Shown here: positions 9,401 through 11,416 of the stretch, piece by piece
Numbering within the stretch: position 1 is the stretch's first letter
How the letters are laid out: each line of letters starts with the position of its first letter
Assembly (NCBI GenBank): GCA_040757115.1
Contig: JBFLYA010000122.1
Coordinates: 1 to 11,416 of the forward strand
Direction of reading: 5' to 3'
Length of the DNA: 11,416 nt
Source: a bacterium
GTDB taxonomy: Bacteria > UBA9089 > CG2-30-40-21 > SBAY01
Position numbers and translations under genes: made by a program
Notes under the pieces: generated by a model
Databases searched by the model: none
What the model saw: the letters and a program-made list of their open reading frames with translations, nothing else
Told to the model about the DNA's origin: nothing

Positions 9401-10006
9401 AATATTCCAGAAAATGGACTTGCCACCTCTATTAGTGAAATTACTATGTATGGCACGGCGGGGAATTTACTCACAGGTAGTTTATCCGTATATCTTGAAA
9501 TCCCATATTTAGATGCTGACGAGGATGGTGTTGTAGATGGAACAGCAATAGATGAAGATAGTTTGAGGTTACATATCTTCCGCGATAATAACTGGTGGAT
9601 AACTGATAATTCAGGTGTGGATACTACACGAAATGTAGTCTATGGCCAGGCTAATTCTCTTTCAATCTTCATTCCTATTGGCACATCTGTTGCTCCGGAG
9701 ACACTGGGGAAGGTCTCTGTTTATCCTAATCCATTCAAGCCAAATAGCGATTTAGGACATACACACATTACCTTTGGCGCCAAAAATGACTTAAGTCGAA
9801 GATTGACCAGGTATGCCACGATTAAGATATACGATATATCAGGAGAATTAATCAGAACATTAGAGGTAGTCCCGGGAGATAAGGGACAAAAGATATGGCT
9901 TGCAGATAACGATAGCGGTCAGAAGATAGCCAGTGGCATCTACATCTACCTCATTACCAATCCACAAGGGGAAAAATGTATCGGTAAACTGGCGATTGTT
10001 AGATAA
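2..10006 (+). CDS. Giant modular surface/secreted protein, 5'-partial (IPT-like array, DUF11 repeats, sorting-like tail)
   Basis: The frame is open from base 2 to the TAA at 10004-10006, giving 3334 visible residues. The GTG at 62 is not a credible start, because bases 2-61 already encode the conserved GTVGSKVTVFGN part of an IPT-like module, so the start and any signal peptide lie upstream. Visible order by residue: two diverged IPT-like modules (1-161), fifteen near-identical 84-aa units (162-1421), one diverged unit (1422-1504), ten DUF11-type modules (1506-2751), a DPNDK module (2752-2900), an FN3-like module (2904-2993), an unassigned beta-rich region (2994-3236) and a C-terminal FlgD-Ig/type A sorting-like domain (3237-3334). 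All recognisable modules are beta-sandwich types, so it is probably a long stalk or fibre outside the cell. No enzymatic motif is seen, and an adhesin or surface-layer role is inference. The array is visibly more GC-rich than the DUF11 part. I am sure of the coding frame and architecture, not of the function. Confidence 0.95.
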   Translation, partial: GTVGSKVTVFGNDFAGTEGIVISFGITPSIITSTTNASGTFTIVFTVNTQAGCGSVTIKVKGLKSNLEVMDKFMISGNISLITPNCGTVGSMVTVSGNGFGALESITIGFGINPAITVVSTNDYGTFSTVFTVDKQAGCGTVTVSAKGSHCEAFSKFVILPRIIEVNPSSGTVGTSVTVSGDGFGANEEIVIDFGVNPSITTTQTDGQGGFIVVFTVDKQAGCGTVTVSAKGSHCEAYSPFVILPRIIEVNPSSGTVGSSVTVSGDGFGANEKIVIDFGVNPSIATTQTDGQGGFSVIFTVDKQAGCGTVTVSAKGSHCEAFSKFVILPRIIEVNPSSGTVGTSVTVSGDGFGANEKIVIDFGVNPSIATTQTDGQGGFSVIFTVDKQAGCGTVTVSARGSHCEAYSPFVILPRIIEVNPSSGTVGTSVTVSGDGFGANEVIIIDFGVNPNIATTQTDGQGGFIVVFTVDKQAGCGTVTVSARGSHCEAYSPFVILPRIIAVNPSSGTVGTSVTVNGDGFGANEVIIIDFGVNPSIATTQTDGQGGFIVVFTVDKQAGCGTVTVSAKGSHCEAFSPFVILPRIIEVNPSSGTVGTSVTVNGDGFGANEVIIIDFGINPSIATTQTDGDGGFIVVFTVDKQAGCGTVTVSAKGSHCEAYSPFVILPRIIEVNPSSGTVGSSVTVSGDGFGANEVIIIDFGVNPSIATTQTDGDGGFSIVFTVDKQAGCGTVTVSAKGSHCEAYSPFVILPRIIAVNPSSGTVGTSVTVSGDGFGANEVIIIDFGINPSIATTQTDGKGGFIVVFTVDKQAGCGTVTVSARGSHCEAFSPFVILPRIIAVNPLSGTVGSSVTVSGDGFGANEEIVIDLGVNPNIATTQTDGKGGFIVVFTVDKQAGCGTVTVSARGSHCEAYSPFVILPRIIEVNPSSGTVGSSVTVNGDGFGANEVIIIDFGVNPSIATTQTDGKGGFIVVFTVDKQAGCGTVTVSARGSHCEAYSPFVILPRIIEVNPSSGTVGSSVTVNGDGFGANEEIVIDLGVNPNIATTQTDGKGGFIVVFTVDKQAGCGTVTVSARGSHCEAFSPFVILPGIIGVNPSSGTVGTSVTVNGDGFGANEVIIIDFGVNPSIAITQTDGQGGFIVVFTVDKQAGCGTVTVSARGSHCEAYSPFVILPRIIGVNPSSGTVGTSVTVNGDGFGANEVIIIDFGVNPSIATTQTDGQGGFSIVFTVDKQAGCGTVTVSARGSHCEAFSPFVILPRIIEVNPSSGTVGSSVTVSGDGFGANEVITIDFGVNPSIATTQTDGQGGFIVVFTVDKQAGCGTVTVSARGSHCEAYSPFVILPRIIEVNPSSGTVGSSVTVSGDGFGANEVIIIDFGVNPSIATTQTDGQGGFSVVFTVDKQAGCGTVTVSARGSHCEAYSPFVILPRIIEVNPSSGTIGTVITVSGNGFGSFDSIIIGFGRNPTITTTISDNWGVFSTSFTIDTQPSGTTTVKAKGTHCEAESSFLLIASDLWLKKSNPAGILRSGTLTYTISYGNKGNLAIGSVTITDLIGTSLGTLSHTYLWSNFGTPTIVDGYYFSWDIGTLTPGTTGILIFKIIPARQLPASSTIYNTVWITTTPEDFDTTNNIATCTTHILLIDLVISKYGPAKVISGKEMIYQINYDNCGNKAVGDVVICDTLPGSVTFVSSSVTPGTFTNGVLTWEIGTVTPWSHGSFTITVKVDDLDGSMTLTNVVKIISTSTVDNNPDNNQATWTTHVTKPILDLWIEKKGPQEIVSGDLITYQISYDNSGNTPAGNVIIKDVLPKFTNYATNTVLGTPTITYGTLTILEWNIGTVSPASYGYFELTVKTVKESEEVTNITNVIEISTSTIESNFANNRATWTTKLISKEIDLEIYKQSAKDEIPAGEEMMYYIKYRNLSNITVTGVMITDVLPGSVTFVSSTPVPSGTSAQGLIWNIGTISAGYEGYIDLKVRIGADIPASKTLTNVATITCDYKDGDITNNLATATTHVITPIANMVVRKYGIIEVAAGEEMEYQILYYNQGNATAKDVSMRDILPTGVTYATDTSGIKATVTGTEVSWNIGSVPPGTGSQFTMIVLVGTSTLGTLTNVVEIYQKGTLNSRATWTTQSYLAEVDLSIYKCSPEEVKPGEELSYWINYANNGNVEAGSVTINDILSEDVEFVNSSLGTPTTINNNKLTWNINTIPPGSHSSFILKVKVKDDVPGSTTLINVVEIAFVGTDTDYTNNRATVTTHVVVPAIDLMIRKFVPSSAAPAQILTYDISYRNIGNAQATNVIITDILPEGVQYATDTSGLPVDIQPGVITWQVGILPKSYLWKSFKMSVLVGDLPASTTLTNVIKIDGWGDEINPVNNQATVTTHITRPVTDLKIHKKGNKQVIAGDEIIYDIGYRNIGNIPALDVKIIDTLPAGVSYATDTSGFPLIITGNRLTWLVGTLASSGGGRFRLIADVHPEIQGSSSLTNLIEITSITNEENLSDNQSTWTTHVVPPIIDLRVYKWGPKKVTSGKKIKYRINYGNNGNVEVRNVHLIDTLPEGVDFVADDSGLPYTIIGREVKWEITSLPKHTHRTFILIGRVSGVAASSTLSNKIEITLLPQDIRPENNSFIVRTHVVDPRADLIIRKQGTGARPGHEKTYYITYWNDGTARADNLRIVDYLPREVIYVSSSPEASYDSINHTVSWNIPALEPDELGNCQIKVNVLTNLEPGTQLRNEVVITTTTPESNYKNNKDIDTEPIVSAVDPNDKLVSPQWYVGGGGELNYKIRFENVPVEYGTHAIDITITDNLDTIFDRSTLQWGEISVGEGTYTVENYNRGSLTYSYDQTTGLIRWEFKGINLMPNTTPPVGEGYVSFKVKATNTLSSGTEVRNKASIIFDFADPIETPTSTTVVDLNVPSSKVNTLSPYQTSTTFLVSWIGQDTVGTISYYTIYVSENNGSYTCWLNGTRAVSADFKGVYGNSYAFYSLAEDTVWQVESPPAQPDARTIISPLSYFRFATLSVTSIYSGGTVAVTLTACEADGTPIDTFNGTVILQDKVGYLQEIIFNGTSTRNVVVTIPQSPNAGTDTIFAYFENQIRGTSSSFLVLINKDTGGTVTLTTAIGTRRVELGTFTEDFYITINPSPAGVNIPENGLATSISEITMYGTAGNLLTGSLSVYLEIPYLDADEDGVVDGTAIDEDSLRLHIFRDNNWWITDNSGVDTTRNVVYGQANSLSIFIPIGTSVAPETLGKVSVYPNPFKPNSDLGHTHITFGAKNDLSRRLTRYATIKIYDISGELIRTLEVVPGDKGQKIWLADNDSGQKIASGIYIYLITNPQGEKCIGKLAIVR
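485..4264 (+). repeat. Fifteen near-identical 252-bp coding tandem repeats (84-aa IPT-like units)
   Basis: Fifteen units begin every 252 bp at 485, 737, 989 and so on to 4013, without a single indel. Each encodes 84 aa starting RII(E/A/G)VNP, then SGTVG(T/S)SVTV, GDGFGANE, a variable (E/K/V)I(V/I)ID(F/L)G strand, NP(S/N)I, TQTDG(Q/D/K)GGF, FTVDKQAGCGTVTVSA, GSHCEA and FVILP. This fits the IPT/TIG-type Ig fold. Each unit has exactly two Cys, at unit positions 62 and 74. Differences are confined to a handful of positions combined in mosaic fashion, which points to recent amplification with unequal crossing-over or gene conversion. The near-identical DNA block actually runs from about 389 to 4296, roughly 15.5 units, and so is out of register with the protein modules. 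Copy number is likely to vary between strains, and the stretch is hard to assemble from short reads. Confidence 0.97.
4265..4513 (+). other. Diverged terminal IPT-like unit
   Basis: This 83-aa unit starts like the array (RIIEVNPSSGT) but leaves the consensus abruptly at about base 4297. It continues with GFG and NPTITTT strands and ends THCEAESSF. The first Cys of the pair is lost: the AGCGT region reads PSGTT, one residue shorter. The second Cys in HCEA is kept and is therefore unpaired within the module. It caps the array and joins it to the DUF11 block with almost no linker. Confidence 0.85.
4517..8254 (+). other. Ten DUF11-type (conserved repeat domain) modules
   Basis: Ten modules begin with a D-L-x-I-x-K or related strand at 4517, 4901, 5273, 5657, 6029, 6389, 6764, 7139, 7514 and 7886, at spacings of 360-384 bp (120-128 aa). 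Each has the DUF11 pattern: a G-x-x-x-x-Y-x-I-x-Y strand, an N-x-G-N turn, V-x-I-x-D-x-L-P, a W-x-I-G-T-x-x-P strand, a T-L-T-N-V strand, and usually a D-x-N-x-x-N-N loop before A-T-x-T-T-H. Module 5 (6029-6388) is the shortest; its loop is reduced to GTLNSRATWTT, without the acidic DxNxxNN motif. Module 10 is the most diverged at its start (RKQGTGARPG). The copies are clearly related but well diverged at DNA level, unlike the IPT array. DUF11 modules are known from bacterial and archaeal surface proteins, where they act as extended spacers. Confidence 0.9.
8255..8701 (+). other. DPNDK-motif module (DUF7619-like)
   Basis: The module starts with DPNDKLVSP at 8255. It continues with a Gly-rich turn, LNYKIRFENV, an IDITITDNLD strand and an L-x-W-G-x-I segment, and ends with a NKASIIFDFADPIET-type strand at about 8640-8690. 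This is the pattern of the DPNDK module (DUF7619 in my recollection) that often follows DUF11 repeats in secreted proteins of candidate phyla and Bacteroidetes. Its function is unknown; it is probably another beta-sandwich, inserted between the stalk repeats and the C-terminal region. Confidence 0.7.
8711..8980 (+). other. Fibronectin type III-like module
   Basis: About 90 residues start PSSKVNTLSP and contain F-L-V-S-W-I-G-Q-D, ISYYTIYVSENNGSY, WLNGT, a Y-G-N-S-Y-A-F-Y-S-L-A-x-D strand and a closing QPDART. The core W, the YxIYVS strand and the YxFYSxAxD strand are hallmarks of the FN3-like module that commonly follows DPNDK modules. A structural or binding role outside the cell is likely; no ligand can be inferred. 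Confidence 0.75.
8981..9709 (+). other. Unassigned beta-rich region with acidic loop
   Basis: About 243 residues are rich in T, V and I strands. They may form two Ig-like modules, one around SVTSIYSGGTVAVTLTAC to SSFLVLI (9013-9279) and one from 9290 to about 9688. The second contains LDADEDGVVDGTAIDEDSL (loop core 9512-9541), a DxDxDG-type acidic loop that could bind calcium, followed by LRLHIFRDNNWW and a closing SLSIFIPIG strand. Similar stretches often precede FlgD-like tails in candidate-phylum proteins. I do not recognise a named family with confidence. Confidence 0.5.
9710..10003 (+). other. C-terminal FlgD-Ig / type A sorting-like domain
   Basis: The last 98 residues contain KVSVYPNPFKPN (YPNPF at 9722-9736), then IKIYDISGELIRTLE, a G-x-x-x-W strand, ASGIYIYLI and a closing GKLAIVR. 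This order (YPNPF, then a KIYDxxGxxIR strand, then W, then SGxYxY, then K-x-x-V at the end) is shared by FlgD Ig-like domains and the type A sorting domains of type IX secretion substrates. It suggests export and possibly surface anchoring. Whether this host has a type IX system cannot be seen here. Confidence 0.8.
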
Positions 10007-10024
10007 GTAATAACCGTTCAGCCG

Positions 10025-10042
10025 TGTCCATCAGATGGGACA
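10025..10042. repeat. Hairpin, left copy of a GGGACAATAT-associated repeat
   Basis: TGTCCATCAGATGGGACA forms a short hairpin (TGTCCATC against GATGGGACA with one bulge) and is followed by ATAT. It lies 19 nt after the stop of the giant gene. It could slow RNA decay or help termination, but no T-run follows. Confidence 0.45.
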
Positions 10043-10065
10043 ATATCAACTCAAAACTCAAATGT

Positions 10066-10157
10066 CAAAACTCAAAACCTTAAAACTAATAGATTCATTG
10101 AGATTTATTGCGACTGATGGAGAAGTCTTTAGTTTTAAGTTGTAGTTTTGAATTTTG
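10066..10157. repeat. Imperfect A-rich/T-rich inverted repeat
   Basis: The left arm 10066-10087 (CAAAACTCAAAACCTTAAAACT) pairs imperfectly with the right arm 10131-10157 once a few unpaired bases are allowed. The left side from 10048 consists of repeated CTCAAAA-like words. It lies between the two GGGACAATAT hairpins, so all three may be one composite dispersed element. Low complexity makes chance pairing partly possible. Confidence 0.4.
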
Positions 10158-10168
10158 CTTCATTTTAA

Positions 10169-10183
10169 TGTCCCATAGGGACA
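10169..10183. repeat. Perfect hairpin TGTCCC-ATA-GGGACA
   Basis: This is a six-base-pair perfect stem with a three-base loop, followed by ATATATCGGTAGAAAA. It shares the ten bases GGGACAATAT with the hairpin at 10025-10042, in the same orientation. The hairpin plus the ATATCGGTAGAAA tail resembles dispersed intergenic repeats I recall from candidate-phylum genomes; that resemblance needs a search. Confidence 0.5.
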
Positions 10184-10261
10184 ATATATCGGTAGAAAAT
10201 TTATGGAAAGATGAATTATACTGGAGTTTCGTGAATTTTCTATGATTCCTTTCTCCTTTAA

Positions 10262-10337
10262 TCTTTGCGTTCTTTGCGGTCGATTTCTTTGCGTTCTTTG
10301 CGATTAAAAAAGGATAAATCGCAAAGGGCACAAAGGG
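10262..10337. repeat. TCTTTGCGTTCTTTGCG direct and inverted repeat
   Basis: The 17-mer TCTTTGCGTTCTTTGCG occurs exactly at 10262-10278 and again at 10286-10302. The second copy, extended to 10305, forms an imperfect hairpin with AATCGCAAAGGGCACAAAGG at 10317-10336 across an A-rich 11-nt loop. In translation it gives the AKNAK-type peptides often seen in spurious proteins of many uncultured bacteria, which suggests a widespread dispersed intergenic repeat family. Confidence 0.7.
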
Positions 10338-10368
10338 AAGAAAATAAGTGAAGCATTTTTTATCAACT

Positions 10369-10473
10369 CAACTTCAAAGGATAAGTTGCAAAAAAAATCA
10401 TCAGGCTTTTGAGCCTAATTTTGCCATCTTTGAGCAAAATAAACAGATTGAGAAGGATTCAGATAGCCTCAAT
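10369..10473. other. Cluster of four small inverted repeats
   Basis: Four hairpins follow one another: CAACTT/AAGTTG (10369-10388, 8-nt loop), AGGCT/AGCCT (10403-10416, 4-nt loop), ATTTTGC/GCAAAAT (10418-10440, 9-nt loop) and ATTGAG/CTCAAT (10447-10473). All stems are perfect but short. The second is followed by AATTTT on the + strand, and on the - strand by a run of eight T after five bases, so it could be a weak bidirectional terminator. All lie inside the MITE-like segment. Confidence 0.35.
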
Positions 10474-10534
10474 GGCTCCTTAAATTAACGAAACTTCAGT
10501 TGACATCAAATTACAAAAAAATAATTTTTTTATC

Positions 10535-10563
10535 TTGAGATTTTTTAATTCTTGTGGTATAGT
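10535..10563 (+). promoter_or_regulatory. Sigma-70-type promoter for the downstream gene
   Basis: TTGAGA (10535-10540, 5/6 to the -35 consensus) and TATAGT (10558-10563, 5/6 to the -10 consensus) are separated by exactly 17 bp. A TGG immediately before the -10 adds an extended -10 element. The predicted start of transcription, near 10570, leaves a leader of about 28 nt. This promoter would express the second gene independently of the giant gene. Confidence 0.75.
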
Positions 10564-10588
10564 TTATATAAGCTAATAAATGGCTAAG

Positions 10589-10594
10589 AAGGAG
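10589..10594 (+). promoter_or_regulatory. Ribosome binding site AAGGAG
   Basis: AAGGAG ends 4 nt before the ATG at 10599 and 7 nt before the GTG at 10602. The two start codons are adjacent and in the same frame. The ATG is preferred as a codon, while the GTG has the better spacing; the difference is a single residue. Confidence 0.8.
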
Positions 10595-10598
10595 AAAA

Positions 10599-11416
10599 AT
10601 GGTGAAAGTATTTAAAATTGCTTTATATTCCTTTATCCTTTGTTTCCTGCCTATTAGTTTAAATGCAACAGATTTGACTTATCAAGCTAAAAAAATATCC
10701 ACTCTTTCTAAACAAGTCCATAAATTATCATCTCAAATTGCCCCAGAAGGCATATTATCCCCGGAGGCAAAGAAGTTAACTAAGGTAATCGAAGATTTAG
10801 AGTTTTCCCTGAAGGCTACTCTAAAAGACATTAAATCTACCCCCCCCTCAATCAATCATCTAAAAAATCTACAAATAAAGATAGCCAGTGTAATACCGCG
10901 ATTAGATTTAATCGACAAAGATGTCCAGATAAAGTTTAAACAGATAGAACAATTAGTTCAGACAAAGGGGTTTGGTGAAGAAGTATTTGCCAGACATAAA
11001 AGTTATGTTAAAGAGTATGATGAGAAACTATCCAGGCTAAAGAGGTATCTAAATGGATTAATTAATCAAACTACGGACATCGAACAACGGATTACGGAAT
11101 TATTAAAGTACATAGAGACAGAGTTAAAGCTAGATAATGTATATCGTCCTGGTCCACAACCTGAACTACCCGAAAGGCGAATGCCACCTGCAGAGCGGAA
11201 ATATGTGTCTATTGAGGAATTAGAGGGATATGAATCTGTTAAACCTCCTGAAGGAAAATTATTTACACAAGAGGAGTTAAACAAGGCACGAGAACAATTA
11301 TCAACGATTAAAACTATACCTGAATTAACTGCACCTACAAAAGGTGATTTAGACGAGACACATGATATTCAGATTACGCAGGAGATTCAGGATTTAGCTG
11401 CCAGTTTAGACCATAA
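10599..11416 (+). CDS. Exported helical protein, 3'-partial; possible N-terminus of a transglutaminase-like protein
   Basis: The frame is open from the ATG at 10599 to the window edge, with 272 residues visible and no stop. Residues 1-23 are a clear signal peptide: positive VKVFK, then a hydrophobic core (IALYSFILCFLPISL) and probable cleavage after LNA. The Cys at residue 15 sits inside the core, not in a lipobox. Residues 28-180 are K/E/L/I-rich and predicted helical, with coiled-coil character strongest at about 130-180. A proline-rich linker follows (VYRPGPQPELPERRMPP, about 181-197), then acidic helices. The final residues, ITQEIQDLAASLDH, resemble the segment that in my recollection precedes the VKIYEYVRNN-type start of bacterial transglutaminase-like domains, so a thiol-protease or cross-linking fold may lie just outside the window; this is inference. 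Eight consecutive C at 10840-10847 encode the TPPS turn. It has its own promoter and is probably not cotranscribed with the giant gene. Confidence 0.9.
   Translation, partial: MVKVFKIALYSFILCFLPISLNATDLTYQAKKISTLSKQVHKLSSQIAPEGILSPEAKKLTKVIEDLEFSLKATLKDIKSTPPSINHLKNLQIKIASVIPRLDLIDKDVQIKFKQIEQLVQTKGFGEEVFARHKSYVKEYDEKLSRLKRYLNGLINQTTDIEQRITELLKYIETELKLDNVYRPGPQPELPERRMPPAERKYVSIEELEGYESVKPPEGKLFTQEELNKAREQLSTIKTIPELTAPTKGDLDETHDIQITQEIQDLAASLDH
10840..10847 (+). repeat. Poly-C tract (C8) inside the second CDS
   Basis: Eight C residues stand out in AT-rich surroundings and span codons 81-83 (T-P-P). Loss or gain of one C would shift the frame early in an exported protein. It may be a contingency (phase-variation) tract or simply a homopolymer prone to sequencing error. 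In the given sequence the frame stays open. Confidence 0.6.

Larger units (their letters stand above)
10221..10499. mobile_element. Putative MITE-like element with 18-bp terminal inverted repeats
   Basis: CTGGAGTTTCGTGAATTT at 10221-10238 matches the reverse complement of AAATTAACGAAACTTCAG at 10482-10499 at 16 of 18 positions. The 279-bp segment has no coding capacity for a transposase. Inside are the TTTGCG repeats (10262-10337) and several short hairpins. No clear target-site duplication is visible (TA on the left, TT on the right). A non-autonomous transposable element is the best reading; a large, loosely structured RNA or chance pairing is the alternative. Confidence 0.45.
10007..10598. 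other. 592-bp intergenic region made largely of repeats
   Basis: There is no convincing gene between the two CDSs. The region holds two related hairpins around 10025-10042 and 10069-10183, an A/T-rich inverted repeat, a MITE-like segment at 10221-10499 and a promoter near its right end. A minus-strand frame across 10095-10331 is repeat-derived: its residues include runs such as AKNAKKSTAKNAK and NSKLQLKTKD, typical of translated intergenic repeats. No strong intrinsic terminator follows the stop of the giant gene. Confidence 0.8.

Noticed and set aside
10095-10331. 78-aa minus-strand frame in the spacer
   Set aside because: Its residues are translations of the intergenic repeats (AKNAK and NSKLQLK runs). 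It has no convincing ribosome site and crosses the end of the MITE-like segment.
10403-10422. Intrinsic terminator of the giant gene
   Set aside because: The stem is only five base pairs, the T-run is AATTTT, and it lies about 400 nt after the stop, inside the repeat segment. It is kept only as a weak hairpin.
10500-10527. TTGACA at 10500 as the -35 box of the main promoter
   Set aside because: The hexamer is perfect, but the best -10 at normal spacing (TAATTT) is poor. The TTGAGA/TATAGT pair at 10535-10563 with 17-bp spacing and an extended -10 is much better.
11066-11284. 72-aa minus-strand frame
   Set aside because: It is antisense to the second exported protein, whose + frame has a promoter, ribosome site and signal peptide.

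Overview
The window comes from an AT-rich bacterial genome and is dominated by one giant cell-surface or secreted protein gene read on the + strand. The frame is already open at the first bases and stops at 10006, so the real start lies upstream; 3334 residues are visible. The mix of IPT/TIG-like repeats, DUF11 repeats, a DPNDK-type (DUF7619-like) module, an FN3-like module and a C-terminal FlgD-Ig/type A sorting-like tail is typical of large exported proteins in uncultivated, Gram-negative-type candidate phyla (Desantisbacteria, Omnitrophica, WOR-3 and relatives). That placement is an inference from style only; no marker gene is present.

Layout: 2-484 holds two diverged IPT-like modules. 485-4264 holds fifteen nearly identical 252-bp (84-aa) IPT-like units in perfect register, and a diverged sixteenth follows to about 4513. 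4517-8254 holds ten DUF11-type modules of about 120-128 aa. 8255-8701 is the DPNDK module, 8711-8980 an FN3-like module, 8981-9709 an unassigned beta-rich stretch with a DxDxDG-type acidic loop, and 9710-10003 the C-terminal sorting-like domain. The IPT array is recent: units are almost identical and form a mosaic of shared variants. The DUF11 modules are old and well diverged.

The 592-bp spacer (10007-10598) is crowded with non-coding repeats. It has two related GGGACAATAT hairpins, an A-rich/T-rich inverted repeat, and a 279-bp segment bounded by 18-bp imperfect terminal inverted repeats (16/18). That segment looks like a MITE and contains the TCTTTGCGTTCTTTGCG repeat family and several small hairpins. 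After it come a good sigma-70-type promoter (10535-10563), a Shine-Dalgarno sequence, and the start of a second exported protein (10599 to the window end, 272 residues visible). That protein has a signal peptide and long helices. It is probably the N-terminal part of a larger protein, and its last residues resemble the lead-in to a bacterial transglutaminase-like domain.

Both genes encode exported proteins and point the same way, but the second has its own promoter and is separated by repeats. I see no evidence that they form an operon. No RNA gene, CRISPR array or transposase is visible. The most noteworthy features are the recently amplified, cysteine-bearing repeat array with out-of-register edges and the MITE-like element.
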